In this document: piece by piece, positions 15,337-23,322 of the stretch
Layout of the letters: each line of letters starts with the position of its first letter
Position numbering within the stretch: the stretch's first letter is position 1
NCBI GenBank assembly: GCA_019418605.1
Contig: DYBN01000010.1
Location: 1 to 36,512, forward strand
Length of the DNA stretch: 36,512 nt
Source: Sutterella sp.
GTDB lineage: Bacteria; Pseudomonadota; Gammaproteobacteria; Burkholderiales; Burkholderiaceae_F
Reading direction: 5' to 3'
Notes under the pieces: model-generated
What the model saw: the letters and a program-made list of their open reading frames with translations, nothing else
Database searches by the model: none
What the model was told of the DNA's origin: nothing
Translations under genes and position numbers: made by a program

Positions 15337-16608
15337 ATGAAGACCTATGAGTTTGCCTACGGGCACTCAAGCAAGAAGTTCACCATCGACGAAGAGCAGG
15401 TCATCAAGGAGGTGCGCACCGAGCCCTTTCCCGTCATGACCGACATCAAGTCGGGCGTGCTCGAGGCGATCTACAACCCGATCGGGTGCGAGCCGATCGA
15501 CAAAATCATCAAGCCGGGCGATACGGTCGCCTTCATCTGCAACGACCCCACGCGCGTGGCCAACAGCTACGACTTCATGCCCGTGTTCATCAACGAGATG
15601 AACCGCCTGGGCGTCAAGGACGAGGACATGCGCATCGTCTTTTCGCTGGGCACCCACCGCGACATGCCGCCCGAGGAAATGGCCGAGTCCGTGGGCAAGG
15701 AAGTTGCCTCGCGCATCAAGATGTACAACAGCACCGCGACCAAGACCGAAGACTTTGAATACTTCGGCACGACGAGCCGCGGCACGCCCGTGTGGATCAA
15801 CAAGCTTTTGTGCGACGTCGACCACATCATCATGACGGGCACGATCGTGCACCACTACTTCTCGGGCTACGGCGGCGGCCGCAAGGCCATTTTGCCCGGG
15901 TGCGCGGCCATGGAAACCGTGCGTCACAACCACAGCTTCATGCTCGATGAAAACGCGGGGCTCGGCCGCACCGTCGGCAACCCCGTCTACGAGGACCAGA
16001 TGGAGGGCGTGGCGCTCTTTGCGAAGGGCCGCTCGCTCTTTTTGTTCAACGCCATCCTCAACGCCCGGCACGAATTCCTGCGCATGTTCGCGGGCGACTA
16101 CATCGCCGCGCACAAGGAAGCCTGCAAGTTCGTCGACGAAGTCTACGGCTGCGTGATCCCCGAGCAGGCCGACCTTGTGATCGCCTCCTGCGGCGGCTAT
16201 CCCAAGGACATCAACGTCTATCAGATGCAAAAGACGATGGACAACGCTGCCTGCGCCGTCAAAAAGGGCGGCGTCGTTATCCTTCTCGCCGAGTGCGAAG
16301 AGGGCTCGGGCTCCAAGCTCCTTGAAGAGACCTTCAAGCGCCTGCACACGCCCGAAGAGATCAAAAAGGAGCTCGAGGAGAACTTCCAAATCGGCGCCAA
16401 CAAGGCCTATGCCGTCACGCGTCCCATCTCCCGCGCACGCTTTATTCTCGTGACGGGGCTTGACCGCGAGATGGCCCGCTCGATGCTCTTTACGGGCGCC
16501 GTCGACACGGTCGAGGAAGCTCTGGCGCTTGCCAAGCCGTATCTGCCGGAAAAGCCCACGATCATCCTTATGCCCGAGGGCAGCCTCACGGTGCCGCGCG
16601 TAGAGTAA
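15337..16608 (+). CDS. larA: LarA-family nickel-pincer 2-hydroxyacid racemase
   Basis: A 423-aa LarA-family (DUF2088) enzyme that racemises lactate or a related 2-hydroxyacid with a nickel-pincer nucleotide. Residues matching the Lactobacillus plantarum active site are all present: Arg73 (DPTRV), His107 (GTHRD), His173 (VHHYF), Lys183 (GGGRKAILPG, the cofactor-anchoring Lys), His199 (RHNHS, Ni ligand), and Gln296 and Lys299 (VYQMQK). The length is typical. The ATG at 15337 follows GAGGGG at a good distance; the open frame back to 15274 is not coding-like. larB and larC follow on the same strand, with a terminator between larA and larB. The family acts on several substrates (lactate, malate, aryl-lactates), so the exact one is open. 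Confidence 0.93.
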   Translation: MKTYEFAYGHSSKKFTIDEEQVIKEVRTEPFPVMTDIKSGVLEAIYNPIGCEPIDKIIKPGDTVAFICNDPTRVANSYDFMPVFINEMNRLGVKDEDMRIVFSLGTHRDMPPEEMAESVGKEVASRIKMYNSTATKTEDFEYFGTTSRGTPVWINKLLCDVDHIIMTGTIVHHYFSGYGGGRKAILPGCAAMETVRHNHSFMLDENAGLGRTVGNPVYEDQMEGVALFAKGRSLFLFNAILNARHEFLRMFAGDYIAAHKEACKFVDEVYGCVIPEQADLVIASCGGYPKDINVYQMQKTMDNAACAVKKGGVVILLAECEEGSGSKLLEETFKRLHTPEEIKKELEENFQIGANKAYAVTRPISRARFILVTGLDREMARSMLFTGAVDTVEEALALAKPYLPEKPTIILMPEGSLTVPRVE

Positions 16609-16679
16609 AAAGGCTTTTGCCGGGCGGGCGCCTTTGGGTTTTAACCAAAGCGCCCGCTTGCAAAAGAAGTCAAAAGAAG

Positions 16680-16702
16680 GCCGGGCCGCGCCCGGCTTTT
16701 TT
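16680..16702 (+). terminator. Terminator between larA and larB
   Basis: GCCGGGC (16680-16686) pairs with GCCCGGC (16690-16696) and is followed by six T (16697-16702). Upstream a longer hairpin (16614-16657, GCGGGCG...CTTTGG with CCAAAG...CGCCCGC) has no T tract. The position implies that larA is transcribed more than larBC, or that larB has its own promoter. Confidence 0.75.
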
Positions 16703-16854
16703 CGCTCCCTGCTTTCTCATGCGTGCCCGATTGTCGCAGAATCGGGCGGGCAGAGCCGCGCGCTTTTCCCTGGTGCTAGTCTCGCGCAATCCTGCAGCAC
16801 CCGCCGCCCTTTGCGGGGCAAATCTCTTTTTTTCAATTTTTCATTTACGCCGCC

Positions 16855-17583
16855 ATGACCGAGTCCTGCCGCGCAGGCGCCTGCGCACAAGAGCCCGCCG
16901 CTCACGAGGGCTTTGAAGCCGCCCCCTGCATTCGTTTTGACATTGAGCGCGACGTGCGCATCGGCCTTCCCGAGGCTGTTTTCTGCGAAGGAAAACCCCG
17001 CCGCGCGCTTGAGACGCTCCTTGTGCGCTTTGCCGACCCAAGGCAAAAGCCCATTTTGTTTACGCGCCTTGCGCCCGAGGTATTTGCCTCGCTGCCCGAG
17101 CACCTGCAGCAGGCCTACGACTACGAGCCCTTGAGCCGCACGGCCTGGCGCACGAAGCTGCCGCACCACGACAAGGGGGTGGTCGCCGTGGTGAGCGCGG
17201 GCACCGCCGACGGGCGCGTGGCGCGCGAAGTCTCCCGCACGATCGAGTATCTGGGGTGGACTGCGCAGCGCTTTGAAGACTGCGGCGTGGCGGGCCTGTG
17301 GCGCATTCAGGCGGCAATTGCCGAGATCAACCGCGCCGACGTGGTCGTGGTGGTCGCGGGCCTAGACGCTGCGCTCGCAAGCGTCGTGGGGGGCCTTACC
17401 GACAAACCGCTTTTTGCGGTTCCCACGTCCGTGGGCTACGGCATTGCCGAGCACGGCAAGACGGCCCTTTCGAGCATGCTTGCCTCCTGCGCGCCCGGCA
17501 TCGGGGTCTTTAACATCGACAACGGGTACGGCGCGGCCTGCGCCGCGGCGCGCGTGCTGCGCGCGCTCTATCCGACCAAGTGA
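16855..17583 (+). CDS. larB: LarB, nickel-pincer cofactor biosynthesis
   Basis: A 242-aa LarB, which carboxylates the pyridinium ring of nicotinic acid adenine dinucleotide and hydrolyses the product in the first step of nickel-pincer synthesis, in the cytoplasm. The C-terminal half is PurE/AIR-carboxylase-like, with VSAGTADGRVAREV (about 113-126). The Cys in LASCAPGIG (Cys212) matches the conserved catalytic Cys of LarB, followed by VFNIDNGYGAACAA. The N-terminal half is the usual less conserved LarB region, with a Cys/Ala-rich leader of about 20 residues. The length is normal. It starts at the ATG at 16855, 246 bp after larA. larE, needed for sulfur transfer, is not in the window. Confidence 0.92.
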   Translation: MTESCRAGACAQEPAAHEGFEAAPCIRFDIERDVRIGLPEAVFCEGKPRRALETLLVRFADPRQKPILFTRLAPEVFASLPEHLQQAYDYEPLSRTAWRTKLPHHDKGVVAVVSAGTADGRVAREVSRTIEYLGWTAQRFEDCGVAGLWRIQAAIAEINRADVVVVVAGLDAALASVVGGLTDKPLFAVPTSVGYGIAEHGKTALSSMLASCAPGIGVFNIDNGYGAACAAARVLRALYPTK

Positions 17584-17670
17584 CAACAAGCGCACCCTTC
17601 ATTTTCTCCTGCGGCTTGTCTTTTCCTTTGTTGACCAGCAAGCCGCCTTCAACCTTTCAAGGTGTCCACG

Positions 17671-18468
17671 ATGAACACGGTTTTTGAGCGCCCGATTCTC
17701 ACGGTGCGCATTCATGCGGGATTAAACGCCGAGAGTTTTCTCGCCGGCCTTCTGGCCGTCTGCGCACCCGAGAGCCTGCTTGAGGCCAACGCGCTTTTGG
17801 CCGCGCGCTTTCCCCGCACCAAGGCGCGGCTTGTGTTTGAAAAACGATCCGTCGCCGAGATTGAAGGCGTCTGCTGCCGCTTTGTGTTTGACGAGGCCGC
17901 GCACGGCACGCACGATCACGCCCATCATCACCACCACCACGTGCACCGGTCTCTGGCCGAAATCGAGGCGATCTACGAAAACGAAAGCGCCCTCACGCCC
18001 GCAGCGCGCGAATGCGCCCGCGCCGTCTGGTCGGTGCTCGCGAGGGCCGAAGCGCGCGTGCACGGCACGAGCCCCGATGCGGTGCACTTTCACGAAGTGG
18101 GCCGCATGAGCAACATCCTTGCCGTGGGGCTCATCGCCGAGCTTTTCTGCGCCATGAACCCGCAACGCTTCGTGGCCTCGCCCGTGCCCCTGGGCGACGG
18201 AGAAGTGCACTGCGCCCACGGCGTCGTCACCAACCCGGCCCCGGCGCTGCTCTCGATGATCGACGGCGTTGCCGTCAAGCCCTTTGCGGGCGAGGGCGAA
18301 GCCGTCACCCCCACGGGCCTTGCCGTCTTGCTGGGATTGGGAGCGCAGTTTGGCCGCTGGCCGCAGATGCGCATCAAGCGGCACGCAACAGCCTTTCACG
18401 CCTCAAAAACGTTTGAGGGCTGCGCCAACGGCCTTGTGTTTGCGCTTGGAGACGCGATCGAAGAGTAA
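17671..18468 (+). CDS. larC: LarC-like protein, shortened and motif-poor
   Basis: A 265-aa LarC-family protein; LarC inserts nickel into the pincer cofactor in a CTP-dependent step. Homology is clear in AVHFHEVG (about 138-145), SPVPLGDGEVHCAHG (about 170-184), EAVTPTGLAVLLGLG and the RIKRHATAFH region. A His-rich stretch (HDHAHHHHHH, about 86-95) is typical of LarC. Oddities: the usual GisGDM motif near the N-terminus reads HAGLNAESF, and the acidic residues normally following HFHEVG are replaced (RMSNILAV). The whole C-terminal LarC2 part is also missing, and the 150 bp behind the stop leave no room for it by frameshift. I prefer the ATG at 17671 (AAGG eight bases upstream) over the GTG at 17662. 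It may be a divergent functional form or a decaying gene. Confidence 0.8.
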   Translation: MNTVFERPILTVRIHAGLNAESFLAGLLAVCAPESLLEANALLAARFPRTKARLVFEKRSVAEIEGVCCRFVFDEAAHGTHDHAHHHHHHVHRSLAEIEAIYENESALTPAARECARAVWSVLARAEARVHGTSPDAVHFHEVGRMSNILAVGLIAELFCAMNPQRFVASPVPLGDGEVHCAHGVVTNPAPALLSMIDGVAVKPFAGEGEAVTPTGLAVLLGLGAQFGRWPQMRIKRHATAFHASKTFEGCANGLVFALGDAIEE

Positions 18469-18500
18469 GAAATAAGAAAGCGATCGCGGCAGAAAAAGGC

Positions 18501-18546
18501 AAAGCCCCGCGCGGTGCACGATGCACGCAAGCGGGGCTTTTTTTTT
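18501..18546 (+). terminator. Terminator of larC
   Basis: AAAGCCCCGC (18501-18510) pairs with GCGGGGCTTT (18531-18540), with an inner GTGCA/TGCAC stem, and is followed by nine T in total (18538-18546). It lies between convergent genes; the A-rich 5' side could also serve the minus strand. Confidence 0.9.
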
Positions 18547-18618
18547 CGCTTTTTCGTTGGCTGAGGGTTTGGGGACCCTCCTTCTCATGGAAAGGCCCCG
18601 CACAAGCCAAGAGTCGAA

Positions 18619-20001
18619 TTAAAACGGCAGAACGATCGTCGGATCGACGCTCTTTAAGAAGTCTCCAAAGCGCTTTTTGATGCGCTCAAGCGCCTCGGGC
18701 GTGTCGCCTTCAAGGCGCAGCACGACCACGGGCGTCGTGTTCGAGGCCCGGGCAAGGGCAAAGCCGTCGGCAAACTCCACGCGCAGGCCGTCGATCAAAA
18801 TCACGTCTTCGGCGTCGTCAAACTTTGCCGCGCTGCGGATTTTTTCGATAAAGCGCTTGTTTTCGCCTTCTGCCATCGGAATCTGCAGCTCCGGCGTGTT
18901 CACGGCCGTGGGAAGCGCATCGAGCATCGCAGAAGGATCCTCAGAATGGCTTGCGATTTCAAGCAGGCGCGCTGCGGCATACGCCCCGTCGTCAAAGCCC
19001 GGCCACCGGCCGTCGTTGAAAAAGAGGTGTCCGCTCATTTCTCCCGCAAAGGGCGCGCCCGTCTCGCGCAGCCGCGCCTTGACCAGCGAGTGGCCCGTTG
19101 CACTGATCGTGGGCACGCCGCCGTGCGAGCGAATCCAGGGCACAAGGGCGCGCGTGCACTTGACGTCGTAGATGATCTGCGCACCCGGGTGGTGCGCAAG
19201 GATGTCGGCCGCAAAGAGCATCATCTGCCGGTCGGGATAGATGATCGAGCCCGACTTCGTCACGACTCCCAATCGATCGCCGTCGCCGTCAAAGGCTAGC
19301 CCCAGTTCCACGTCGCTTGTTTTCACAACCTCGATGAGGTCCTTGAGGTTCGCGGGCTTGCTCGGGTCCGGGTGATGGTTGGGAAAGTGCCCGTCGACAT
19401 CAAAGTAGAGCTCCTTGACCTGCGCGCCGATTGCCTTAAACAGGCGCCGCGCCACGGGGCCCGTGACGCCGTTGCCGCAGTCGACGGCCACCTTGACCGG
19501 GCGCGCGAGCTTGACGTCGGAGGCGATTTTCTGCAGATAAGGTTCAATGACGTCGACTTCTTCGATTGCGCCCGCGACGTCAGCCGTCTCAAAGTCTTCG
19601 GCTTCGATCATGTCGGCCAGGTGCGCGATGCCCTCGCCAAAGAGCGTCATGCCGCCCAGCATCATCTTGAGCCCGTTGTACTCGGGCGGATTGTGCGAGC
19701 CGGTGACGGCCACGCCCGAGCCGTTTTGAAAGTAGGTGGTTGCAAAGTAAAGAACGGGCGTGGGCGTCATGCCGATGTTCTTGACGTTGATGCCCGAGCT
19801 CGCGATGCCCTCCATCAGGGCGGCCGCAAGCGCCGGGCCCGAGAGGCGCCCGTCTCTGCCCACGCAGAGCTCCGTGATGTTCTTCCGGCGGGCAAGGGTG
19901 CCGAGAGCGCGTCCCACGGCGCGGGCAACGTCCTCGGTGAGGGTCTTTCCGACAATCCCGCGGATGTCGTAGGCTTTGAAGATCGAACGGTCGACTTGCA
20001 T
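18619..20001 (-). CDS. Phosphomannomutase/phosphoglucomutase (AlgC/ManB type)
   Basis: A 460-aa alpha-D-phosphohexomutase that interconverts mannose or glucose 6- and 1-phosphates for surface polysaccharide and LPS precursors, in the cytoplasm. The four active-site blocks are intact: TGSHNPP with phospho-Ser102 (100-106), the metal loop DGDGDR (238-243), the sugar-specificity loop GEMSGH (320-325), and a C-terminal phosphate-binding region around RASNTTPVVVLRLEG. The length and the start (MQVDRSIFKAYDIRG) are typical of the dual-specificity PMM/PGM group, as in AlgC. The GEMSGH loop fits use of both sugars. It is monocistronic on the minus strand, divergent from aspS. Confidence 0.93.
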   Translation of the reverse strand: MQVDRSIFKAYDIRGIVGKTLTEDVARAVGRALGTLARRKNITELCVGRDGRLSGPALAAALMEGIASSGINVKNIGMTPTPVLYFATTYFQNGSGVAVTGSHNPPEYNGLKMMLGGMTLFGEGIAHLADMIEAEDFETADVAGAIEEVDVIEPYLQKIASDVKLARPVKVAVDCGNGVTGPVARRLFKAIGAQVKELYFDVDGHFPNHHPDPSKPANLKDLIEVVKTSDVELGLAFDGDGDRLGVVTKSGSIIYPDRQMMLFAADILAHHPGAQIIYDVKCTRALVPWIRSHGGVPTISATGHSLVKARLRETGAPFAGEMSGHLFFNDGRWPGFDDGAYAAARLLEIASHSEDPSAMLDALPTAVNTPELQIPMAEGENKRFIEKIRSAAKFDDAEDVILIDGLRVEFADGFALARASNTTPVVVLRLEGDTPEALERIKKRFGDFLKSVDPTIVLPF

Positions 20002-20385
20002 GGTGACAGTGTCCTTTTCTTTCAGGATGGGGCGGCGGGCGCGGCAAAGGCGCTTCTCCGGAAAAAGGCGCTCTCCGGGGAGAAATTAAACAAATGCGCA
20101 CAGCGCCGGGAAAGCCTCGTTTGCCATCCCCATTTCTTACATTGCTGCAGGCAGGCCATTGTATCGGCTTTGCCCGCGCCCGGCTCCAACGGCGATTTGC
20201 TTAAGAGGCCCCCGCTCGAGGCGGCCTGTATGGACGCGCCTCGCGCGGCTTTTCAAACCGCAAGGCACGGCGCTAAACTAGAGTATTTGTCAGAATCATG
20301 GGGCGCAGGGATCAGGCGTTGCGCACGCAGGTTTACGGTCCCCCGCGCCCCCGACGTCACAGAACACTACAAACCCGGAGCACCT
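20002..20385. other. Divergent control region of phosphohexomutase and aspS
   Basis: No gene is seen. On plus, TAAACT near 20273-20278 with TTTCAA 17 bp upstream is a weak aspS promoter candidate. The aspS frame is open far upstream (to 19372) only because it runs antisense through the phosphohexomutase gene. GGAG five bases before the ATG at 20386 fixes the aspS start. Confidence 0.4.
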
Positions 20386-22185
20386 ATGCGTACCGTTTAC
20401 TGTGGCCTGGTCGATGAAAAGTACATCGGTCAGACCGTCACCCTCTACGGGTGGGCTCACCGCCGCCGCGACCACGGCGGAGTGATTTTCATCGATCTGC
20501 GCGACCGCGAAGGTCTCGTGCAGGTCGTCTGCGACCCGGACCGCCCGGACGTCTTTCAAACGGCCGACAAAGTGCGCAACGAGTACTGCCTGAAGGTGGA
20601 AGGCTTGGTGCGCGCCCGTCCCGAGGGCACGAAGAATCCCGCGCTCGTCTCGGGCGGCGTGGAAGTTCTCTGCACGAATCTTGAAGTCATCAATCCGTCG
20701 CTGCCGCCGCCGTTTCAACTCGACGACGACAACGTGAGCGAGTCGGCGCGTCTAACGTACCGCGTGCTTGACCTGCGCCGTCCGCAGATGCAAAAAAACC
20801 TCAAGCTGCGCTTTAAGGTGACGCAGGCCTTCCGGCACTATCTCGACGACCACGGCTTCATCGACATTGAAACGCCGTTTCTTACGAAGTCCACGCCCGA
20901 GGGCGCGCGCGACTATCTCGTGCCCTCGCGCACGATGGACGGGCACTTCTTTGCCCTGCCGCAGTCCCCGCAGCTCTTTAAGCAGCTTCTGATGGTGGCG
21001 GGCTTTGACCGTTACTACCAGATCGTCAAGTGCTTCCGCGACGAAGACCTTCGCGCCGACCGGCAGCCTGAATTCACGCAAGTGGATATCGAGACCTCGT
21101 TTTTGACCGAAAACGAGATCCGCGACATCATGGAAAGCTTGATCCGCTACGTCTTCAAGCAGTGCCTCGATGTCGACCTCGTTGCAGCCGACGCGCGCTT
21201 CCCGGTGATGGAGTATCACGACGCGATGGCCCTTTATGGCTCCGACAAGCCCGATCTTCGCGTGAAGCTGCAGTTAAAGGAAGTCACCGACATCGTCGTT
21301 GACAGCGACTTCAAGGTCTTTAGCTCGGTGAAAAACCTGCACAACGGCAAGGTCGTCGCCCTGCGCGTGCCCGGCGCCTGCGCCATGCCGCGCTCGGAAA
21401 TCGACGGCTACACGGAGTTTGTCAAGATCTACGGCGCCAAGGGCTTGGCTTACATCAAGGTCAACGACAGAGCCGCCGGCCGCGAGGGTCTGCAGAGCCC
21501 GATCGTGAAGAACTTAAGCGACGAAATCCTCTCCAAGCTCCTTGAAGTGACGGGCGCCGAGACGGGCGACATCATCTTCTTTGGCGCGGACAAGGCCAAG
21601 ATCGTTTGGGACAGCCTCGGCGCCCTGCGTCTTCGCATCGGCCACAGCGACTTCGGCAAGAAGCACGGCCTCTATGAAGACGGCTGGAAGCCCCTGTGGG
21701 TCGTCAACTTCCCGATGTTTGAGTTCTCCGAAGAGGAAAACCGCTGGATGGCCTGCCACCATCCGTTTACGGCTCCGCACGAGGACTGCGTCGACAAGCT
21801 CACGACCGATCCGGAAAACTGCTACGCCAAGGCCTACGACATGGTCCTCAACGGCTGGGAAATCGGCGGCGGCTCCGTGCGTATCCACCGCGCCGACGTC
21901 CAGAGCAAGGTGTTTGAAGCCTTGAAGATCGGGCCCGAGGAAGCGCGCCTGAAGTTCGGCTTCCTGCTCGACGCCCTGCAGTACGGCGCGCCGCCCCACG
22001 GCGGCATCGCCTTCGGTCTTGACCGCATCGTGACGATGATGGCCAATGCGCCCTCGATTCGCGACGTGATCGCCTTCCCGAAGACGCAGCGCGCCCAGTG
22101 CCTGCTCACCGGCGCACCCACCGTGGTCGACGAAAAGCAGCTGCGCGAACTGCACATCCGCCTGCGCAACGACCCGAAGGCCTAA
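20386..22185 (+). CDS. aspS: Aspartyl-tRNA synthetase, probably non-discriminating
   Basis: A 599-aa bacterial class IIb AspRS that charges tRNA-Asp. It has an N-terminal OB-fold anticodon domain (about 1-110), then class II motif 2 (FRDEDLRADRQPEFTQVD, about 218-235) and motif 3 (GIAFGLDRIVTMM, about 545-557), with the bacterial GAD insert between (about 285-430). The length is typical. In the anticodon domain, His30 (RRRDHGGVIFID) aligns with the His that marks non-discriminating AspRS in Pseudomonas. The enzyme may therefore also form Asp-tRNA-Asn for the GatCAB route; that is inference, and GatCAB is not in the window. The start is set by GGAG at 20377-20380. It appears monocistronic with a strong terminator. 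Confidence 0.95.
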   Translation: MRTVYCGLVDEKYIGQTVTLYGWAHRRRDHGGVIFIDLRDREGLVQVVCDPDRPDVFQTADKVRNEYCLKVEGLVRARPEGTKNPALVSGGVEVLCTNLEVINPSLPPPFQLDDDNVSESARLTYRVLDLRRPQMQKNLKLRFKVTQAFRHYLDDHGFIDIETPFLTKSTPEGARDYLVPSRTMDGHFFALPQSPQLFKQLLMVAGFDRYYQIVKCFRDEDLRADRQPEFTQVDIETSFLTENEIRDIMESLIRYVFKQCLDVDLVAADARFPVMEYHDAMALYGSDKPDLRVKLQLKEVTDIVVDSDFKVFSSVKNLHNGKVVALRVPGACAMPRSEIDGYTEFVKIYGAKGLAYIKVNDRAAGREGLQSPIVKNLSDEILSKLLEVTGAETGDIIFFGADKAKIVWDSLGALRLRIGHSDFGKKHGLYEDGWKPLWVVNFPMFEFSEEENRWMACHHPFTAPHEDCVDKLTTDPENCYAKAYDMVLNGWEIGGGSVRIHRADVQSKVFEALKIGPEEARLKFGFLLDALQYGAPPHGGIAFGLDRIVTMMANAPSIRDVIAFPKTQRAQCLLTGAPTVVDEKQLRELHIRLRNDPKA

Positions 22186-22241
22186 GGCCCGCGCGCGCCG
22201 ACAAGTTTGCCGGCGCCGCAACAAGCCGCCCGTGCGAATAT

Positions 22242-22264
22242 TGCCGCCCGGGCGGCATTTTTTT
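22242..22264 (+). terminator. Terminator of aspS
   Basis: TGCCGCCC and GGGCGGCA form a perfect palindrome (22242-22257) directly followed by seven T (22258-22264). Confidence 0.8.
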
Positions 22265-22354
22265 ACCCGCATCCCTTGCGTTGAAATCCTTTGCCGCCCT
22301 CTTTTTTGCATCATCCGTACGGCTGATTTCCAAGGGTCTTCGGGCTTGAACCGC

Positions 22355-22360
22355 TATACT
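22355..22360 (+). promoter_or_regulatory. Candidate -10 of XRE gene
   Basis: TATACT at 22355-22360, about 45 bases before the start codon, is a good -10 box. No matching -35 is visible. GATCGATC directly behind it is a short palindrome where a repressor could bind; autoregulation is only a possibility. Confidence 0.35.
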
Positions 22361-22404
22361 TGAAGGATCGATCGAAAAATCCAATAAATTCAAGCAACTG
22401 ATTC

Positions 22405-22779
22405 ATGATTTTGACCACAACGCGACAGCGCCGCGCCATCGGGGAGAGGCTCGCGCACGAGCGCGAGCGCCTGGGCTTTACGCAGCAGCAAATCGCCCAG
22501 CTGCTTGGAATTTCCCTGGAGGACTATGCCAAGCAGGAAAGCGGCGTTGCGGACTCCAACACCTTTGCCATGGCGCGGCTTCACACCTGCGGCTTTGACG
22601 TGCTCTACATCATCACGGGCGAGCGCTACCGCACCGTGCCCGAAGAAAGCGAACTGCTGCGGCGCTTTCGCGAACTCTCGCTCAAAGGGCGCACGTCGAT
22701 CTTCACGACGCTCGACGCCTTGGAGCGCTTGGCGCCCAACATCAAAAGCCGCATTCGCGCCACGCTCGCGCACGACTAA
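22405..22779 (+). CDS. XRE-family helix-turn-helix regulator
   Basis: A 124-aa DNA-binding protein with a Cro/C1-type HTH at about residues 12-60: IGERLAHERERLGFTQQQIA, then QLLGISLEDYAKQESG. The second half (about 75-124) is helical and probably mediates dimerisation: SELLRRFRELSLKGRTSIF, then TTLDALERLAP. The size and layout resemble small phage-repressor-like regulators common in this family of bacteria. It is monocistronic between aspS and the minus-strand metal cluster, transcribed towards that cluster and sharing the hairpin at 22784-22813 with it. Its targets are unknown. Confidence 0.85.
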   Translation: MILTTTRQRRAIGERLAHERERLGFTQQQIAQLLGISLEDYAKQESGVADSNTFAMARLHTCGFDVLYIITGERYRTVPEESELLRRFRELSLKGRTSIFTTLDALERLAPNIKSRIRATLAHD

Positions 22780-22813
22780 AAAAGGCTTTGCCCCTTCGTC
22801 AAAGAGCAAAGCC
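22778..22813 (-). terminator. Terminator at the end of the minus-strand metal cluster
   Basis: GGCTTTGC (22784-22791) pairs with GCAAAGCC (22806-22813). On the minus strand it is followed by six T (A6 at 22778-22783 on plus). It ends transcription of the 80-aa gene and overlaps the 3' end of the convergent XRE gene. Confidence 0.75.
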
Positions 22814-22881
22814 TCATTGCCTCAAGCGCCCCGGCATGCCTGACGGGCGCGCGTTGCGCGTTTGACCTTCTGGCGGCGCTC

Positions 22882-23124
22882 TCACGTCCGCACACGCATC
22901 TCTCTTTCCCAAGGCAGTTGAAAGCCCTCGAGCACTTGGCGCACGAGGCTCGGGCGCAGCAAAACGCCAAGCGCCAGGACCACCGCCGCCGACACGACAG
23001 CCGCGGTCCCTGCGGCGGCCGCCACTGAATCGAGCTGCGCGCACAAGCGCGCCGTTGCCGGAAGCGCCGCCGCAAGAATGCCCGCAAGCACAGCCTTGCG
23101 CATCAAGCCGATTGTTCTTCTCAT
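22882..23124 (-). CDS. Small membrane protein behind a Fur-like box
   Basis: An 80-aa hypothetical protein that I do not recognise. It has a basic N-terminus (MRRTIGLMRK) and two hydrophobic stretches, about 11-25 (AVLAGILAAALPATA) and about 35-55 (AAAGTAAVVSAAVVLALGVLL), followed by a short soluble tail ending in REMRVRT. The ATG at 23124 has a near-perfect SD, GGAGGAA, six bases upstream; the GTG one codon earlier is less likely. A Fur-box palindrome lies about 90 bases upstream and a terminator follows, so it looks like a real, iron-controlled gene. It may belong to the upstream metal cluster, from which it is separated by about 200 bp. Confidence 0.6.
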   Translation of the reverse strand: MRRTIGLMRKAVLAGILAAALPATARLCAQLDSVAAAAGTAAVVSAAVVLALGVLLRPSLVRQVLEGFQLPWEREMRVRT

Positions 23125-23213
23125 CACTATTTCCTCCGAGCATCCTTTGTGCTGTTGCCTCCCGAAACGGCTTCAAGCCCCTTTCGCCGGGAGTCTCGAA
23201 GGAATTGTATCAG

Positions 23214-23232
23214 ATGAGAATGATTCTCATTT
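23214..23232. promoter_or_regulatory. Fur box 1
   Basis: ATGAGAATGATTCTCAT (23214-23230) is an inverted repeat with 7-bp arms around TGA. Its core matches the Fur half-site pattern TGATAATCATTATCA at 12 of 15 positions, counted by eye. AT-rich sequence follows (TTATATTATCC). It sits between the 161-aa gene and the 80-aa gene of the minus-strand cluster, upstream of the latter. Confidence 0.8.
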
Positions 23233-23322
23233 ATATTATCCTAATAGCCTGCGTCTATTTTCTCTTTGCTCTTGCAGGCCTTTCATTTGGTTTTGGCCGC
23301 AGGCCTTCTGCATGCTGCCAAA

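Noticed and set aside
15367..16389. 340-aa open frame antisense to larA
   Set aside because: It mirrors larA codons, has low-complexity Val/His/Asp composition and no start signal. larA has all catalytic residues.
18469..18618. LarC2 encoded by frameshift behind larC
   Set aside because: Only 150 bp remain before the convergent phosphohexomutase stop, and they hold a terminator. No LarC2-like residues appear in any frame.
19372..20385. N-terminal extension of aspS to 937 aa
   Set aside because: The upstream part is antisense to the phosphohexomutase gene, and AspRS homology starts exactly at the ATG at 20386, which has a GGAG site.
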